Below are positions 35,254 through 44,552 of a DNA stretch of 64,000 nt, in pieces. Origin of the DNA: Methanocorpusculum sp. (GTDB taxonomy: Archaea; Halobacteriota; Methanomicrobia; Methanomicrobiales; Methanocorpusculaceae); contig JAFOFB010000015.1 of NCBI GenBank assembly GCA_017387505.1, positions 225,469-289,468 on the forward strand. Direction: 5' to 3'. Numbering within the stretch: position 1 is the first letter of the stretch; each line of letters starts with the position of its first letter. The position numbers and the translations under genes are program-made. The notes under the pieces were generated by a model that was not told the origin of the DNA, made no database searches, and saw nothing but the letters and a program-made list of their open reading frames with translations.

Positions 35254-37857
35254 ATGGCACCTGAAAAAAAGCTCACCCCTGCTATGCAGCAGGTAAAAAT
35301 GTTCAAAGAACAGTATCCTGACTGTATCCTGTTCATGCGCATGGGAGACTTTTACGAAACCTTTTTTGAAGATGCCGAAATATGCTCACGCGAACTTGAC
35401 CTGGTGCTGACATCCCGATCCAAAGACCCCGAAGGAAACCCGATTCCACTCTCCGGAATACCATACCATGCCGTAGACTTATACCTGCCCCGCATGGTTC
35501 GAAAAGGATACAAGGTTGCCATCTGTGAACAGGTAGAAGACCCGAAACAGGCAAAAGGAGTCGTAAAACGCGACGTAATCCGCGTAGTAACGCCAGGCAC
35601 AGCTATAGACGCCGACATAATCCCCGGACAGGGAGCACACTATCTGATGGCGGCAAACCCTGACCTGAAAAAAAATATAATCGGCCTCGCCTTCCTCGAC
35701 ATCACAACAGGTGAATTCTTCATCAAAGAAATACCCGCATCGGAAGGCTTCTCCGCTCTCGCAACAGAAATCGAACGCTACTCACCGCTCGAAATCCTTG
35801 TGCCGCAAGACACTCCGGCAGACTTAATCCCGTTCCTTGCATCAACAGGCCGTGTCATTACTCCGGCACGTTCCATCTTCTTTGACAACGCAGAGCAGAC
35901 CTTATGCGAACAGTTCGGCGTAGCCTCTCTGGATGGATTTGACACAAGCTCAGAGCTTTGCCTCTCTGCTGCGGCGGCGGCCGTCTGTTACAGCAAAGAA
36001 ACACAGAAAGTGTCTCTTTCTCATATCCAGGGCTTCTCGAAAAAGTACGACACTGACGCAATGATTCTCGATGCCGTATCGCTTCGAAACCTGGAAATCC
36101 TAACTCCGCTTAGAGGAGATAGAAACGACACGACACTCTTTGGATTCTTAAACAGAACCAAGACGCCAATGGGGGCCCGCGCCCTTCGCAGCGTCTTAAC
36201 AAGACCATCGACATCTCCATCCGAGATTAACTTACGCCTCGATGCAGTGCAGTACTTTGTCGAGCGTCCGGTGCTTCTCTCATCTGTTCGAAACGTTCTT
36301 GCCCGCCTTTCAGACATTGAGCGTATCGCAGGCCGCATCTCGTATGGAAACGCATCTCCGCGTGACCTGCTCTCGCTGTCCGCAAGTCTTTCCGCGATTC
36401 CAGCCCTATCAGAAGAACTTGCATCCGTCGATGGGCTTCTTCGAGACAAACTCTTAGAGATTCCTGAGTTTGCCGGAATCTCTGACTTAATCCTCTCTGC
36501 AATCGTAGAAGAACCGCCGGTAGTTTACAAAAACGGAAATGTCATTCGCGCAGGCTACAGCGAAGACCTGGATGCACTACGCGACGTTGTTGCAAACGGC
36601 AGAAGCTGGATTGCTGAACTCCAGAACACCGAGCGCGAAAGAACAGGCATCAAGTCATTAAAAATCGCCTACAACAACGTCTTTGGATACTACATCGAAG
36701 TAACGAAAGCAAACTTAGACAAAGTACCGCTTGAGTACGAGCGAAAACAGACAACCGCAAGCGGCGAGCGCTTCACAATCCCTGCACTTCGCGAGCGTGA
36801 AGCACTGATGGCTCAGGCCGATGACCGGATGCTTGCTCTCGAAATCCAGCTCTACGAGGAACTGATTGAAATCCTTCGAGGGTATGTCCGCGAACTTCAG
36901 TCTGCGGCAGCGGCAGTTGGTGTAATCGACAACCTCGCCTCATTTGCCGACCTTGCCTTAACAAATGACTACGTAAGGCCGGAACTTGTCGAAAGCCCCG
37001 AGCTCTTAATCCGCGACGGACGCCATCCGATTGTCGAAGACGCAGTGCCTGGGGGATACGTTCCAAACGACACCGAGATGAGTGCTGTTGAAAAACAGAT
37101 TCTCATCTTAACCGGAGCGAACATGGCGGGTAAATCCACCTACATGCGAAGCGTTGCACTTCTTTCAATAATGGCTCAGACAGGCTCTTTTGTTCCGGCA
37201 CGCTTCGCAAGAGTTGGAATCGTTGACCGCGTGTTTACAAGAGTTGGAGCATCCGATGACTTAGCCGGCGGTCAGAGTACCTTCATGGTCGAGATGTTAG
37301 AGCTTGCAAACATCTTAAACAACGCAACCGAGAGAAGTCTCATCCTCTTAGACGAAATCGGACGCGGAACAAGCACTGTTGACGGATACTCAATCGCACG
37401 CGCTGTTCTCGAGTACCTGCACGGAAAAGGTGCGGCAGGTCCGAGGACACTTTTTGCAACGCACTTCCATCAGCTCATATCTATTGAGAGCGAACTTCGC
37501 CGCGTCAAAAACTACCACTTCGCAGTAAAAGAGGACGCACATGACATCACCTTCCTTAGAAAACTCATCCCCGGAGCGACTGACAGAAGTTACGGTATCC
37601 ATGTCGCAAAGATTGCGGGCGTTCCAAAGAAAGTCTTAACGAGAGCAGAAGAGGTCTTAAAGTCCGCACTCCGCGAGGATGCAGTATCTGGAGGACAGAA
37701 GTACTACACACAGATGCTTCTCTTCGATTCCGCACCTGCAGAAGCAGAGCCGTCAGCGGTCGAAGAGCGCCTGAAAGAAGTCAATCCGAATGATATCACA
37801 CCAATGCAGGCATTAATGCTCGTCAACGAACTCAAAGCCTTAATGGAGAAGAAGTAA
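35254..37857 (+). CDS. mutS: DNA mismatch repair protein MutS
   Basis: An 867-residue MutS1. The mismatch-reading motif FMRMGDFYETFFEDAE (Phe-x-Glu type) is near residue 30. Walker A LTGANMAGKSTYMR is near 617, and the ABC-type stretch DEIGRGTSTVDG near 700 and ATHFHQL near 735 are also present. The frame starts at 35182, but the first 24 residues have no family resemblance, so ATG 35254 (MAPEKKLTPAMQQ) is preferred. The stop overlaps the mutL start by 1 bp. A bacterial-type MutS-MutL pair is patchy in archaea and was probably acquired from bacteria. Confidence 0.95.
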   Translation: MAPEKKLTPAMQQVKMFKEQYPDCILFMRMGDFYETFFEDAEICSRELDLVLTSRSKDPEGNPIPLSGIPYHAVDLYLPRMVRKGYKVAICEQVEDPKQAKGVVKRDVIRVVTPGTAIDADIIPGQGAHYLMAANPDLKKNIIGLAFLDITTGEFFIKEIPASEGFSALATEIERYSPLEILVPQDTPADLIPFLASTGRVITPARSIFFDNAEQTLCEQFGVASLDGFDTSSELCLSAAAAAVCYSKETQKVSLSHIQGFSKKYDTDAMILDAVSLRNLEILTPLRGDRNDTTLFGFLNRTKTPMGARALRSVLTRPSTSPSEINLRLDAVQYFVERPVLLSSVRNVLARLSDIERIAGRISYGNASPRDLLSLSASLSAIPALSEELASVDGLLRDKLLEIPEFAGISDLILSAIVEEPPVVYKNGNVIRAGYSEDLDALRDVVANGRSWIAELQNTERERTGIKSLKIAYNNVFGYYIEVTKANLDKVPLEYERKQTTASGERFTIPALREREALMAQADDRMLALEIQLYEELIEILRGYVRELQSAAAAVGVIDNLASFADLALTNDYVRPELVESPELLIRDGRHPIVEDAVPGGYVPNDTEMSAVEKQILILTGANMAGKSTYMRSVALLSIMAQTGSFVPARFARVGIVDRVFTRVGASDDLAGGQSTFMVEMLELANILNNATERSLILLDEIGRGTSTVDGYSIARAVLEYLHGKGAAGPRTLFATHFHQLISIESELRRVKNYHFAVKEDAHDITFLRKLIPGATDRSYGIHVAKIAGVPKKVLTRAEEVLKSALREDAVSGGQKYYTQMLLFDSAPAEAEPSAVEERLKEVNPNDITPMQALMLVNELKALMEKK

Positions 37858-39695
37858 TGGGAAAAATCCGTGTTCTCGATGAGGAAACAATCAACCACAT
37901 AGCAGCAGGCGAAGTGGTTGAGCGTGCGGCATCTGTGGTCAAGGAGCTTGTCGAAAACGCAGTTGATGCAAAGGCGAAGAAGATTATAATCGACCTCGCC
38001 GCAGACACTGCGACAGTGAAGCGGATTTCCATCACCGACGACGGCGTTGGACTGAGCGCAGAAGACGCAGTTCTCGCATTCCGTCAGCATGCAACAAGCA
38101 AAATCTCAAAGCCCGATGACCTCGCAGAGATTGTAACTCTCGGTTTCAGAGGCGAAGCTTTAGCAAGTATTGCGGCTGTATCCAAAGTCACGTTCACCTC
38201 AAAAGAACGCGGCTCATCAGAACCTGAAGCCGTGCAGGTCGTAATTCACGGCGGTGAACTGATTCGCCAGACCTTTGTCGGAGCGCCGGAAGGAACGACA
38301 ATTATTGTGGAGGATTTGTTCTACAACACCCCGGCACGCCGCAAATTCCAGCGCTCGGTGTCCACAGAGCTTTCGCACATCTATGACATGGTCGAAAGAA
38401 TCGCTCTAGCCCACCGCGAAATATCCTTTGTTCTCCTCTATCAGGGAAAGGAGAGATTTAGAACCTACGGCACAGGCTCTTATCCTGACGCTGTTGCGGC
38501 AGTCTTTGGAACAACCTTCGCCCGCGACCTGCTTCCGGTCGAAAAAACAGGAGGCATCGCCGAGGTATCAGGTTATGTTTCAAAGCCCGGATGCAATATG
38601 CGCCCAACTCCTACCCGCTTCTATCTGACAATCAACGGCCGCCAGATTACATCCAAGTCTCTTCAGTGGGCTGTTCGCGAAGGGTACGGCACGCTTCTTC
38701 CAAAGGGCATGTATCCTGCTGCTTTTTTAGACATCAAAATCGACCCGCGCGAAGTGGATGTCAACGTACATCCGACCAAACGCGAGGTGCGCCTTTCAAG
38801 AGAAAGGGATGTGGGTTCAGCAGTTCGAGACGCCGTATATACTGCTCTTCATGATGACGAAATCTTCTCCGCAGCTCCTGCATCGGTAAAGCCTGAACAG
38901 CAGAAACTCTTCGAGGAAAAGAAAGAGGAGGAAGCAGAAGTGCGTGCGGAAAAGACATATGTGCCTGCAGAGCAGACTCCATCTCCAAAACGCAGCCTGC
39001 ATGAAGCTGTCATGTCTTATCTGACACCGCAGGCACCGGCAGAGCCTGTCCGCTCATCTCTTCGCCAGACCGAGATTCAGTTAAGGCGTACTGAGACTTC
39101 GGCAGAGGAAAAGGCAGACGTTGAAGTGCCTGAGGTCTTAGGACAGATAGGGGACACATACATCGCCTGCCGGAATGCGAAGGGTGAGCTTGTAATCGTA
39201 GATCAGCATGCAGCACACGAGCGTGTAATGTACGATCAGCTCTTAAAGAAAGTCGAGGAAAAGAAGGCATCTCAGGAACTCTTAGCACCTGTAACACTCA
39301 CACTATCTCGGGCAGAATCTGCACGCATGCCTGAACTTTCGGAAATCTTAGCACAGGCAGGTTATGTAATCGAACCATTCGGTCAGGATGTCTGGGCTGT
39401 TCGTTCGGTTCCTGTAATCTCATCAAGACTTGGTGATGTAAAAGTCATTCACGAAATTATCGCCGAAGCCGCAGGCATCACTGAGAAAAACCCAGAGCGT
39501 GTATTAGATAGGGTTGTAAAAACTGTTGCCTGCCGTGCTGTTGTTAAAGGAAACACGCCTCTTACCAAAAACCAGATGGAGCGTCTCTTAAGACAGCTTT
39601 CGGAGACTGATTCACCTTATACATGTCCTCACGGAAGACCTACAGCGCTTGTTCTCTCGAAGGAAAAACTCGCCTCAATGTTTCTTAGGACTTGA
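37857..39695 (+). CDS. mutL: DNA mismatch repair protein MutL
   Basis: A 612-residue GHKL ATPase that couples mismatch recognition to strand incision. The N-terminal ATPase motifs VKELVENAVDA near residue 28, DDGVGL near 60 and GFRGEALASI near 98 are intact. A low-complexity acidic linker spans about 340-410. The C-terminal domain has the metal motif DQHAAHE near 447, ACRAVVKGN near 560 and CPHGRPT near 592, so endonuclease activity is expected, consistent with no MutH. The last Glu of DQHA-X2-E-X4-E is Asp here. Confidence 0.95.
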   Translation: MGKIRVLDEETINHIAAGEVVERAASVVKELVENAVDAKAKKIIIDLAADTATVKRISITDDGVGLSAEDAVLAFRQHATSKISKPDDLAEIVTLGFRGEALASIAAVSKVTFTSKERGSSEPEAVQVVIHGGELIRQTFVGAPEGTTIIVEDLFYNTPARRKFQRSVSTELSHIYDMVERIALAHREISFVLLYQGKERFRTYGTGSYPDAVAAVFGTTFARDLLPVEKTGGIAEVSGYVSKPGCNMRPTPTRFYLTINGRQITSKSLQWAVREGYGTLLPKGMYPAAFLDIKIDPREVDVNVHPTKREVRLSRERDVGSAVRDAVYTALHDDEIFSAAPASVKPEQQKLFEEKKEEEAEVRAEKTYVPAEQTPSPKRSLHEAVMSYLTPQAPAEPVRSSLRQTEIQLRRTETSAEEKADVEVPEVLGQIGDTYIACRNAKGELVIVDQHAAHERVMYDQLLKKVEEKKASQELLAPVTLTLSRAESARMPELSEILAQAGYVIEPFGQDVWAVRSVPVISSRLGDVKVIHEIIAEAAGITEKNPERVLDRVVKTVACRAVVKGNTPLTKNQMERLLRQLSETDSPYTCPHGRPTALVLSKEKLASMFLRT

Positions 39696-39701
39696 AAAAA
39701 G

Positions 39702-40067
39702 TTAAGGATAATTCCTTTTTTCCGGAATAACCCCGCGAACTCCTCCACGCGGGTTTTCCACATCACCTGCGTACCTTGGAATCAGATGTACATGCACATG
39801 GAAAACAGTCTGGCCTGCCGCTTCTTTGCAGTTGATTCCGATATTATATCCATCCGGCGAAAACTCAGCATCAAGCAGAGCTTTTCCCTCGCGAATGAGG
39901 GAAAATATTGCTTCCTGCTCATCATCTGTTAAGTCAAACCAGTCTGCAACGTGTCGTCTCGGCATCACCAAAAGGTGTCCGGGAGATACAGGGAATGCAT
40001 CATATCTTGCAAACGCCAGCTCATTTCCAAGGATCTCTCCCTCTCCCCCGCAGAACGGACAGCTCAT
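39702..40067 (-). CDS. HIT-family protein
   Basis: A 121-residue histidine-triad protein with FHVHVHLIP near residue 92 as the catalytic triad motif and an N-terminal CPFC pair. Family members hydrolyse or transfer nucleotides (for example AMP-lysine or dinucleoside polyphosphates). The 5' end overlaps the archaeosortase gene by 4 bp on the same strand, so the two are probably co-transcribed, though no functional link is known. Confidence 0.87.
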   Translation of the reverse strand: MSCPFCGGEGEILGNELAFARYDAFPVSPGHLLVMPRRHVADWFDLTDDEQEAIFSLIREGKALLDAEFSPDGYNIGINCKEAAGQTVFHVHVHLIPRYAGDVENPRGGVRGVIPEKRNYP

Positions 40068-40912
40068 CTCTTTCTCACCAGAGCGCGAAGGTCTGTAACA
40101 TACACATCCAAAATATCGCGGATACTCGAAAGCAGACCCGGCGAGAACTTAAACATCAGGAAAGCAATCAGGATAATCAGCAGGAAAGCTCCGCCTTCGC
40201 ACATCACATTATGCGACCAGAAATAACTTGCAAAGCCTGGAATTGTCGGATGCGTTACAACATCCTCAAACCACGGGAACCACTGACCGAAGTAAGCCAT
40301 AATCACAAACACATTGCGGAAAACGTTTACCACATAGATTGGAATACTCACCAGAAGAATTAACGCAATCTTCTTGCCCCAGGACGTCTTAGTCAGGAAA
40401 ACAACCCCGATTAATATGGCTATGGCTGTAATTCCTGTACATCCGAGAATAATCTGATCTCTGTATCCGTGCGCATATCCCGGAATCAGCCACACAGACT
40501 CAAACATATTCCAGGCATACATCTTAAACGGATAATCAATCAGATGGAAAAACTGCTGAACAAAGAAAACCACCGTCTTGATAAGCCAGTTTCCGAGAGG
40601 CTCAAATATCGCAAACGGCGCGTAAATAATCGCGGCAACACCTGCTCCGCGAGTAAAGTTTTGAACAGGCTCATTATCTGCTAAAAGGCGCTTAATTGTG
40701 ATATAGAGAAGCGGCAGACAAAGAACAATCAAAACCGGATAGAACACATTTCCTTCATGGAAAATAAGCTCCGGGAGCATGCACACAAATCCGGCAACAA
40801 GGGCTGACCATGCGGCAATTCCAAAATATTTCTGATATTTGCCTGGGATATAGAACAGCACAAAGCAAATAAGTGCAGTCATGAAGCATATGACTTTCAG
40901 GATATCAAGCAT
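40064..40912 (-). CDS. artA: Archaeosortase A-like membrane transpeptidase
   Basis: An integral membrane protein of 282 residues with about seven or eight helices. The exosortase/archaeosortase catalytic triad appears as Cys in ILGCTGITA (near residue 160), Arg in VNVFRNVFVI (near 203) and His in FWSHNV (near 238). Archaeosortases cleave PGF-CTERM-type C-terminal signals and attach surface proteins to a lipid anchor. The ATG at 40912 is used; TTG at 40957 would add 15 residues. Target proteins ending in PGF-CTERM are not seen in this window. Confidence 0.8.
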   Translation of the reverse strand: MLDILKVICFMTALICFVLFYIPGKYQKYFGIAAWSALVAGFVCMLPELIFHEGNVFYPVLIVLCLPLLYITIKRLLADNEPVQNFTRGAGVAAIIYAPFAIFEPLGNWLIKTVVFFVQQFFHLIDYPFKMYAWNMFESVWLIPGYAHGYRDQIILGCTGITAIAILIGVVFLTKTSWGKKIALILLVSIPIYVVNVFRNVFVIMAYFGQWFPWFEDVVTHPTIPGFASYFWSHNVMCEGGAFLLIILIAFLMFKFSPGLLSSIRDILDVYVTDLRALVRKR

Positions 40913-41015
40913 AATCAGATAACTGTATTTCCCTATAGGATTATAGTCTTTATTCAATGGGCAGGGGCTTTCTGTCCGTAAATACTATTAAGCACGAGGT
41001 ACAACTTTATATTCT

Positions 41016-41336
41016 ATGATGTTCTGTCCAGAATGCGGGAAACTCATGAAGTCCAAGGATGGCAAACTCACCTGCTCCAAATGCGGTTACGCAGAAGAAA
41101 TCACTGCAAAAGAAAAAGAGCAGATGAGAAAAGTCGCCTACATGCAGGAGAATGATATCTTAATCGTTGACGGCGACGAAAACATCGGAACTAAACCGAC
41201 CCTTGCTGTCACCTGTCCAAACTGCGGTCACGACCTTGCAGAATGGTGGCTTAGACAGATTAGAAGCGCTGATGAATCCGAAGTCAGATTCTTCCGCTGC
41301 ACCAAATGCCGTCACACCTGGCGTGAGTACGACTAA
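41016..41336 (+). CDS. Transcription factor S (TFS)
   Basis: A 106-residue TFIIS/RPB9-like factor with two zinc ribbons: FCPECGKLM with LTCSKCGY at residues 3-25, and VTCPNCGHD with FFRCTKCRHTWREYD at the C-terminus. The second ribbon has the catalytic Asp-Glu (SADESEVRFF) that stimulates RNA cleavage by backtracked RNA polymerase. The gene is single and divergent from artA. Confidence 0.95.
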   Translation: MMFCPECGKLMKSKDGKLTCSKCGYAEEITAKEKEQMRKVAYMQENDILIVDGDENIGTKPTLAVTCPNCGHDLAEWWLRQIRSADESEVRFFRCTKCRHTWREYD

Positions 41337-41402
41337 AATCATCATACCAGAATGCCGATGCGGGCATTTATCTCTTCTTTTTTACTCTCAAACAAACCGA
41401 GT

Positions 41403-41411
41403 CTTTATATA
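41403..41411 (+). promoter_or_regulatory. TATA box of tbp
   Basis: CTTTATATA lies about 25-30 bp upstream of the ATG at 41434, predicting a leaderless or nearly leaderless tbp transcript. Confidence 0.55.
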
Positions 41412-41433
41412 GCTGTGTGTTAAATTATAACAT

Positions 41434-41994
41434 ATGTCAACTTTTCCTGCTGAGTCATTGAAAATTGAAAATGTCGTAGCATCAACAAAGCTCAGCGATT
41501 CTCTGGACCTTGTCTCTCTTGCAGCACAGATTCCGGGAGCTGAGTACAATAAGAAGCGCTTCCCGGGTGTTGTTCTTCGCATGCAGGAGCCAAAAATTGC
41601 GGCATTGGTTTTCGGTTCCGGAAAAGTTGTTTTAACCGGTGCAAAAAGTATCCCAAGTCTTGCCGAAGGTCTTAATGCACTTGTCAAGCTGATGAAGGAT
41701 TTAAAGGTCGAGATTAACGACAATCCGACATACAGTATCCAGAATATCGTAACATCCGCAGACCTTGGTTCCCGCATCAACTTAAATAAAATCGCAATGA
41801 GTTTAACGCTCGATAAAATCGAGTACGAGCCGGAACAGTTCCCGGGACTTGTGTACCGCTTGGATGACCCGAAGGTGGTTGTTCTTCTGTTCGGCTCTGG
41901 AAAACTGATTATCACCGGCGGAAAAGTCAGCGACGATGCAGAACGCGCTGTAAATAAAATCTATCAGGACTTACAGAACCTGAAGATGCTATAA
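41434..41994 (+). CDS. tbp: TATA-box-binding protein (TBP)
   Basis: A 186-residue protein of two direct repeats of about 90 residues. Each contains an EPKIAALVFGSGKVVLTGAK / DPKVVVLLFGSGKLIITGGK strand pair with the DNA-intercalating Phe residues. It nucleates transcription at archaeal TATA boxes together with TFB. A run of eight T follows the stop, which faces a convergent gene. Confidence 0.96.
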   Translation: MSTFPAESLKIENVVASTKLSDSLDLVSLAAQIPGAEYNKKRFPGVVLRMQEPKIAALVFGSGKVVLTGAKSIPSLAEGLNALVKLMKDLKVEINDNPTYSIQNIVTSADLGSRINLNKIAMSLTLDKIEYEPEQFPGLVYRLDDPKVVVLLFGSGKLIITGGKVSDDAERAVNKIYQDLQNLKML

Positions 41995-41997
41995 TAC

Positions 41998-42008
41998 TCT
42001 TTTTTTTC
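41998..42008 (+). terminator. T-tract terminator of tbp
   Basis: CTCTTTTTTTT directly after the tbp stop codon. Confidence 0.45.
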
Positions 42009-42014
42009 AAAAAA

Positions 42015-42479
42015 TTATCCGTGGTAGAAGTACTCTGCACTTCCGTATGCCACGGTGTTTCCGTCACGAAGGGCCATGATTACATCGTCCATGGTGGAAT
42101 CAGGAGACAGCACAAGGCGGTCGTTTCTTCCAAATACCTGGAATAAGAGTTTGTCTCTAACACCAAGTCCCGGGGATGGTCCATGCCACATGTGCTCTCC
42201 AAAGTCATTAACTCCCTGTACTGCCGGGAACGGGAACTTTGGAGCAGGCCCCTCCTCATATCCGGGCGGTACATGCCCTACAGACGGGATGTTCCAGATT
42301 ACCCAGATGCACTTGTTCTTCTCTTCTCCTGACTTATTCTGAACAATAACTGCTAAGTACTGAAGGTCCTTTGGAACTCCTTCGAGCATGATTCTTGGTG
42401 AGATGTTTCCTCCGTTTAAGGTGCTTGATGGGGTGATGCCGTTTACGCCAAGATTAATAGTGATTGAATCCATACTCAT
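42015..42479 (-). CDS. YbhB/YbcL-type PEBP-like protein
   Basis: A 154-residue phosphatidylethanolamine-binding-fold protein. NGGNISPRIMLEGVPKD near residue 22, WVIWNIPSVGHVPPGY near 58 and GVNDFGEHMWHGPSPG near 90 follow the bacterial/archaeal YbhB pattern with the anion pocket. Its physiological ligand is unknown. The gene converges with tbp. Confidence 0.82.
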   Translation of the reverse strand: MSMDSITINLGVNGITPSSTLNGGNISPRIMLEGVPKDLQYLAVIVQNKSGEEKNKCIWVIWNIPSVGHVPPGYEEGPAPKFPFPAVQGVNDFGEHMWHGPSPGLGVRDKLLFQVFGRNDRLVLSPDSTMDDVIMALRDGNTVAYGSAEYFYHG

Positions 42480-42522
42480 ACATCAGCAGGAAAGATTAAT
42501 AGATTATGGATAGGGGCAAAAA

Positions 42523-43377
42523 ATGAAGAAGCTTACAATATATACTGACGGGGCATCCCGCGGCAACCCCGGGCTTGCCGCCTGCGCCTGGATAATTCTT
42601 GACGGCTTAGATGTTTTAGAGGCTGAATCTGCCGGAGCAGGCGAGAATACAAATAATTTTGCGGAATATACTGCATTAATCAACGCTCTGCGTTCAGCTA
42701 AGAAATACTGTACAGCAGAAGAAACTGAGCTTGATGTGTACTCGGACAGTGAACTGATGATAAGGCAGGTGACAGGTCAGTATGCTGTGCGTTCTCCATC
42801 CCTAAAACCTCTATACTCGGAAGTGATGAGGCTCTCAAAGGATTATGCTTCTGTGTCGTACACTCACGTGCCGCGTGAGAATCCGTATGTCAGTTCCTGC
42901 GACTGGATGTGCAATCAGGCTCTTGATATGCTAAAGAAAAGAGAAGACGAGCGCCGCTCTGTTCCAAAACCCGTGTGTACGCCTGTTGGAATTGTTTACT
43001 CTCCGTACAAAGAGAAGGGCTCAGCGCCAAGGCAGGGCAGAATTACAAACGACATCAGCGAGATTGAGATTTATCCCGAGTTCTCCAAAGCCCTTGACGG
43101 TCTTTCTGCCGGGGATGACATATTTGTCCTATGCTGGTTTGACCGCTCAGACAGGGCTGTTCTTATGACAAAATCAGGAAGAGACCCAAACGGCCCTCCG
43201 CGTGGTGTCTTTTCGACACGAAGCCCTGCAAGACCGAATCCGATTTCTTTAACGTTTGTAAAGCTTTTGGAAATCAACGGCTGCAGGCTTTCTGTCCGCG
43301 GTCTTGAGATGTATGACGGAACACCTGTTCTTGATATCAAGCCGTATTATGCTGATATTGACAGTCCGGATGTCTGA
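42523..43377 (+). CDS. Fusion of RNase HI-like domain and TrmO (TsaA) methyltransferase
   Basis: A 284-residue two-domain protein. Residues 1-135 resemble type 1 RNase H: IYTDGASRGNPG supplies the first Asp (D8), FAEYTALINAL the Glu, VYSDSELMIRQ the second Asp, and a CDWMCNQAL segment the last acidic site. Residues 150-284 match TrmO: PVGIVYSPYKEKG, then RGVFSTRSPARPNPISL and the ending DIKPYYADID. TrmO N6-methylates t6A37 of tRNA-Thr with SAM. No stop or frameshift lies between the parts. The reason for the fusion is unknown. Confidence 0.86.
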   Translation: MKKLTIYTDGASRGNPGLAACAWIILDGLDVLEAESAGAGENTNNFAEYTALINALRSAKKYCTAEETELDVYSDSELMIRQVTGQYAVRSPSLKPLYSEVMRLSKDYASVSYTHVPRENPYVSSCDWMCNQALDMLKKREDERRSVPKPVCTPVGIVYSPYKEKGSAPRQGRITNDISEIEIYPEFSKALDGLSAGDDIFVLCWFDRSDRAVLMTKSGRDPNGPPRGVFSTRSPARPNPISLTFVKLLEINGCRLSVRGLEMYDGTPVLDIKPYYADIDSPDV

Positions 43378-43424
43378 TTCGACTACAATCTTTATTGTCT
43401 GAAACAGACATACAAATACTATTC

Positions 43425-44549
43425 ATGGATGTGATAAGAAAACAGCTGATTCTGCTTTTATGCTCGACAGCTTTGCTTATCGCATCACCCTTTGTTGATT
43501 TCCGTATTTTAGCGCTCGCTGGAATTATTTTTTCGGCGCTGATGTATTTTATTGGAAACATTCGCTACTTTTCAATCGGCGCCGCGGTTTTATCTCTTCT
43601 CTATGGAATTGGTATCATTCCGGCATCAGCTTTCTTCGGACCTCTTGTGATGGTGCTGTTTGGAGAGCTGCTTCGTACACTTTCGGTAAAGACAGGTCAT
43701 TCTCTGGCTGTGTTTGGCGCAGGCTCTGCTGCTGCTCTTATCTTTGCGATGCTTTATACGAAGGAGTTTGAGCCGATTGTGGGTTCTCTTGCCATTGTTC
43801 TCTTTGAGGATCTGGAGTTTTTAGTTGACCTTAGAACTCTGGCATTCGCGATTCTCCTTTGTGCGGCATTTGGATATTTTGCATACCGTGCGAAGACTAT
43901 TGATTTAACAGGAGTATTCTCTGCGGTTCTCTTCGGTGTTATTCTTATCTCGTTTACGGGTACTGTTTCGTGGTTCATTATTATTCTGGTGTTCTTTATT
44001 TTAGGCTCGGCATTTACGAAGTTTAAGTATTCGGAGAAGGAGTTTTTAGGGGTTGCGCAGGGTAAGCACGGTAAACGCGGATATAAGAATGCGTTTGCGA
44101 ATGCAGGAGTTGGTGTTGCCGCGGCGATTCTTTTCGGGGTTACCGGCGATATGATTTATGCGGCGGTGTTTCTTGGTTCTGTTTCGACAGCGACAGCGGA
44201 CACTCTTGCAAGCGAGATTGGAGTGACAGGCGGAAATCCGGTTATGATTACGACTTTGAAGCGCTGTCCTCCGGGGACAAACGGAGGAGTTACACTTATC
44301 GGTGAAGCGGCATGTGTTATCGGCGCTTTGATTATCGCTGGGCTTGGTTTCCTTCTTGGAATTGCTCCGTGGTATGTGTGTCTTATATCGGCCGCGGCCG
44401 GAGTTGCAGGTACTAATCTGGATAGTTTATACGGTGCGGTTTTAGAGAATCGCGGTGTGTTTGGAAATTCCGGCACAAATCTCCTGGCGACACTTTCAGG
44501 CGGTCTGGTGGCTGCCGGGCTGTATGCGGTTTTTATCTTTGTTTTGTGA
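43425..44549 (+). CDS. DUF92 (TIGR00297/TMEM19-like) membrane protein
   Basis: A 374-residue polytopic protein of about ten helices. The DUF92 signature region includes GKRGYKNAFANAGVGVAAA near residue 215, STATADTLASEIG near 255 and PGTNGGVTLIGEAAC near 282, then GTNLDSLYGAVLENRG near 333. Related eukaryotic and cyanobacterial proteins act as phytyl- or prenyl-phosphate kinases, so a role in archaeal isoprenoid or lipid metabolism is possible but unproven. The start is ATG 43425; a TTG 30 bp upstream is less likely. Confidence 0.82.
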   Translation: MDVIRKQLILLLCSTALLIASPFVDFRILALAGIIFSALMYFIGNIRYFSIGAAVLSLLYGIGIIPASAFFGPLVMVLFGELLRTLSVKTGHSLAVFGAGSAAALIFAMLYTKEFEPIVGSLAIVLFEDLEFLVDLRTLAFAILLCAAFGYFAYRAKTIDLTGVFSAVLFGVILISFTGTVSWFIIILVFFILGSAFTKFKYSEKEFLGVAQGKHGKRGYKNAFANAGVGVAAAILFGVTGDMIYAAVFLGSVSTATADTLASEIGVTGGNPVMITTLKRCPPGTNGGVTLIGEAACVIGALIIAGLGFLLGIAPWYVCLISAAAGVAGTNLDSLYGAVLENRGVFGNSGTNLLATLSGGLVAAGLYAVFIFVL

Positions 44550-44552
44550 GGG

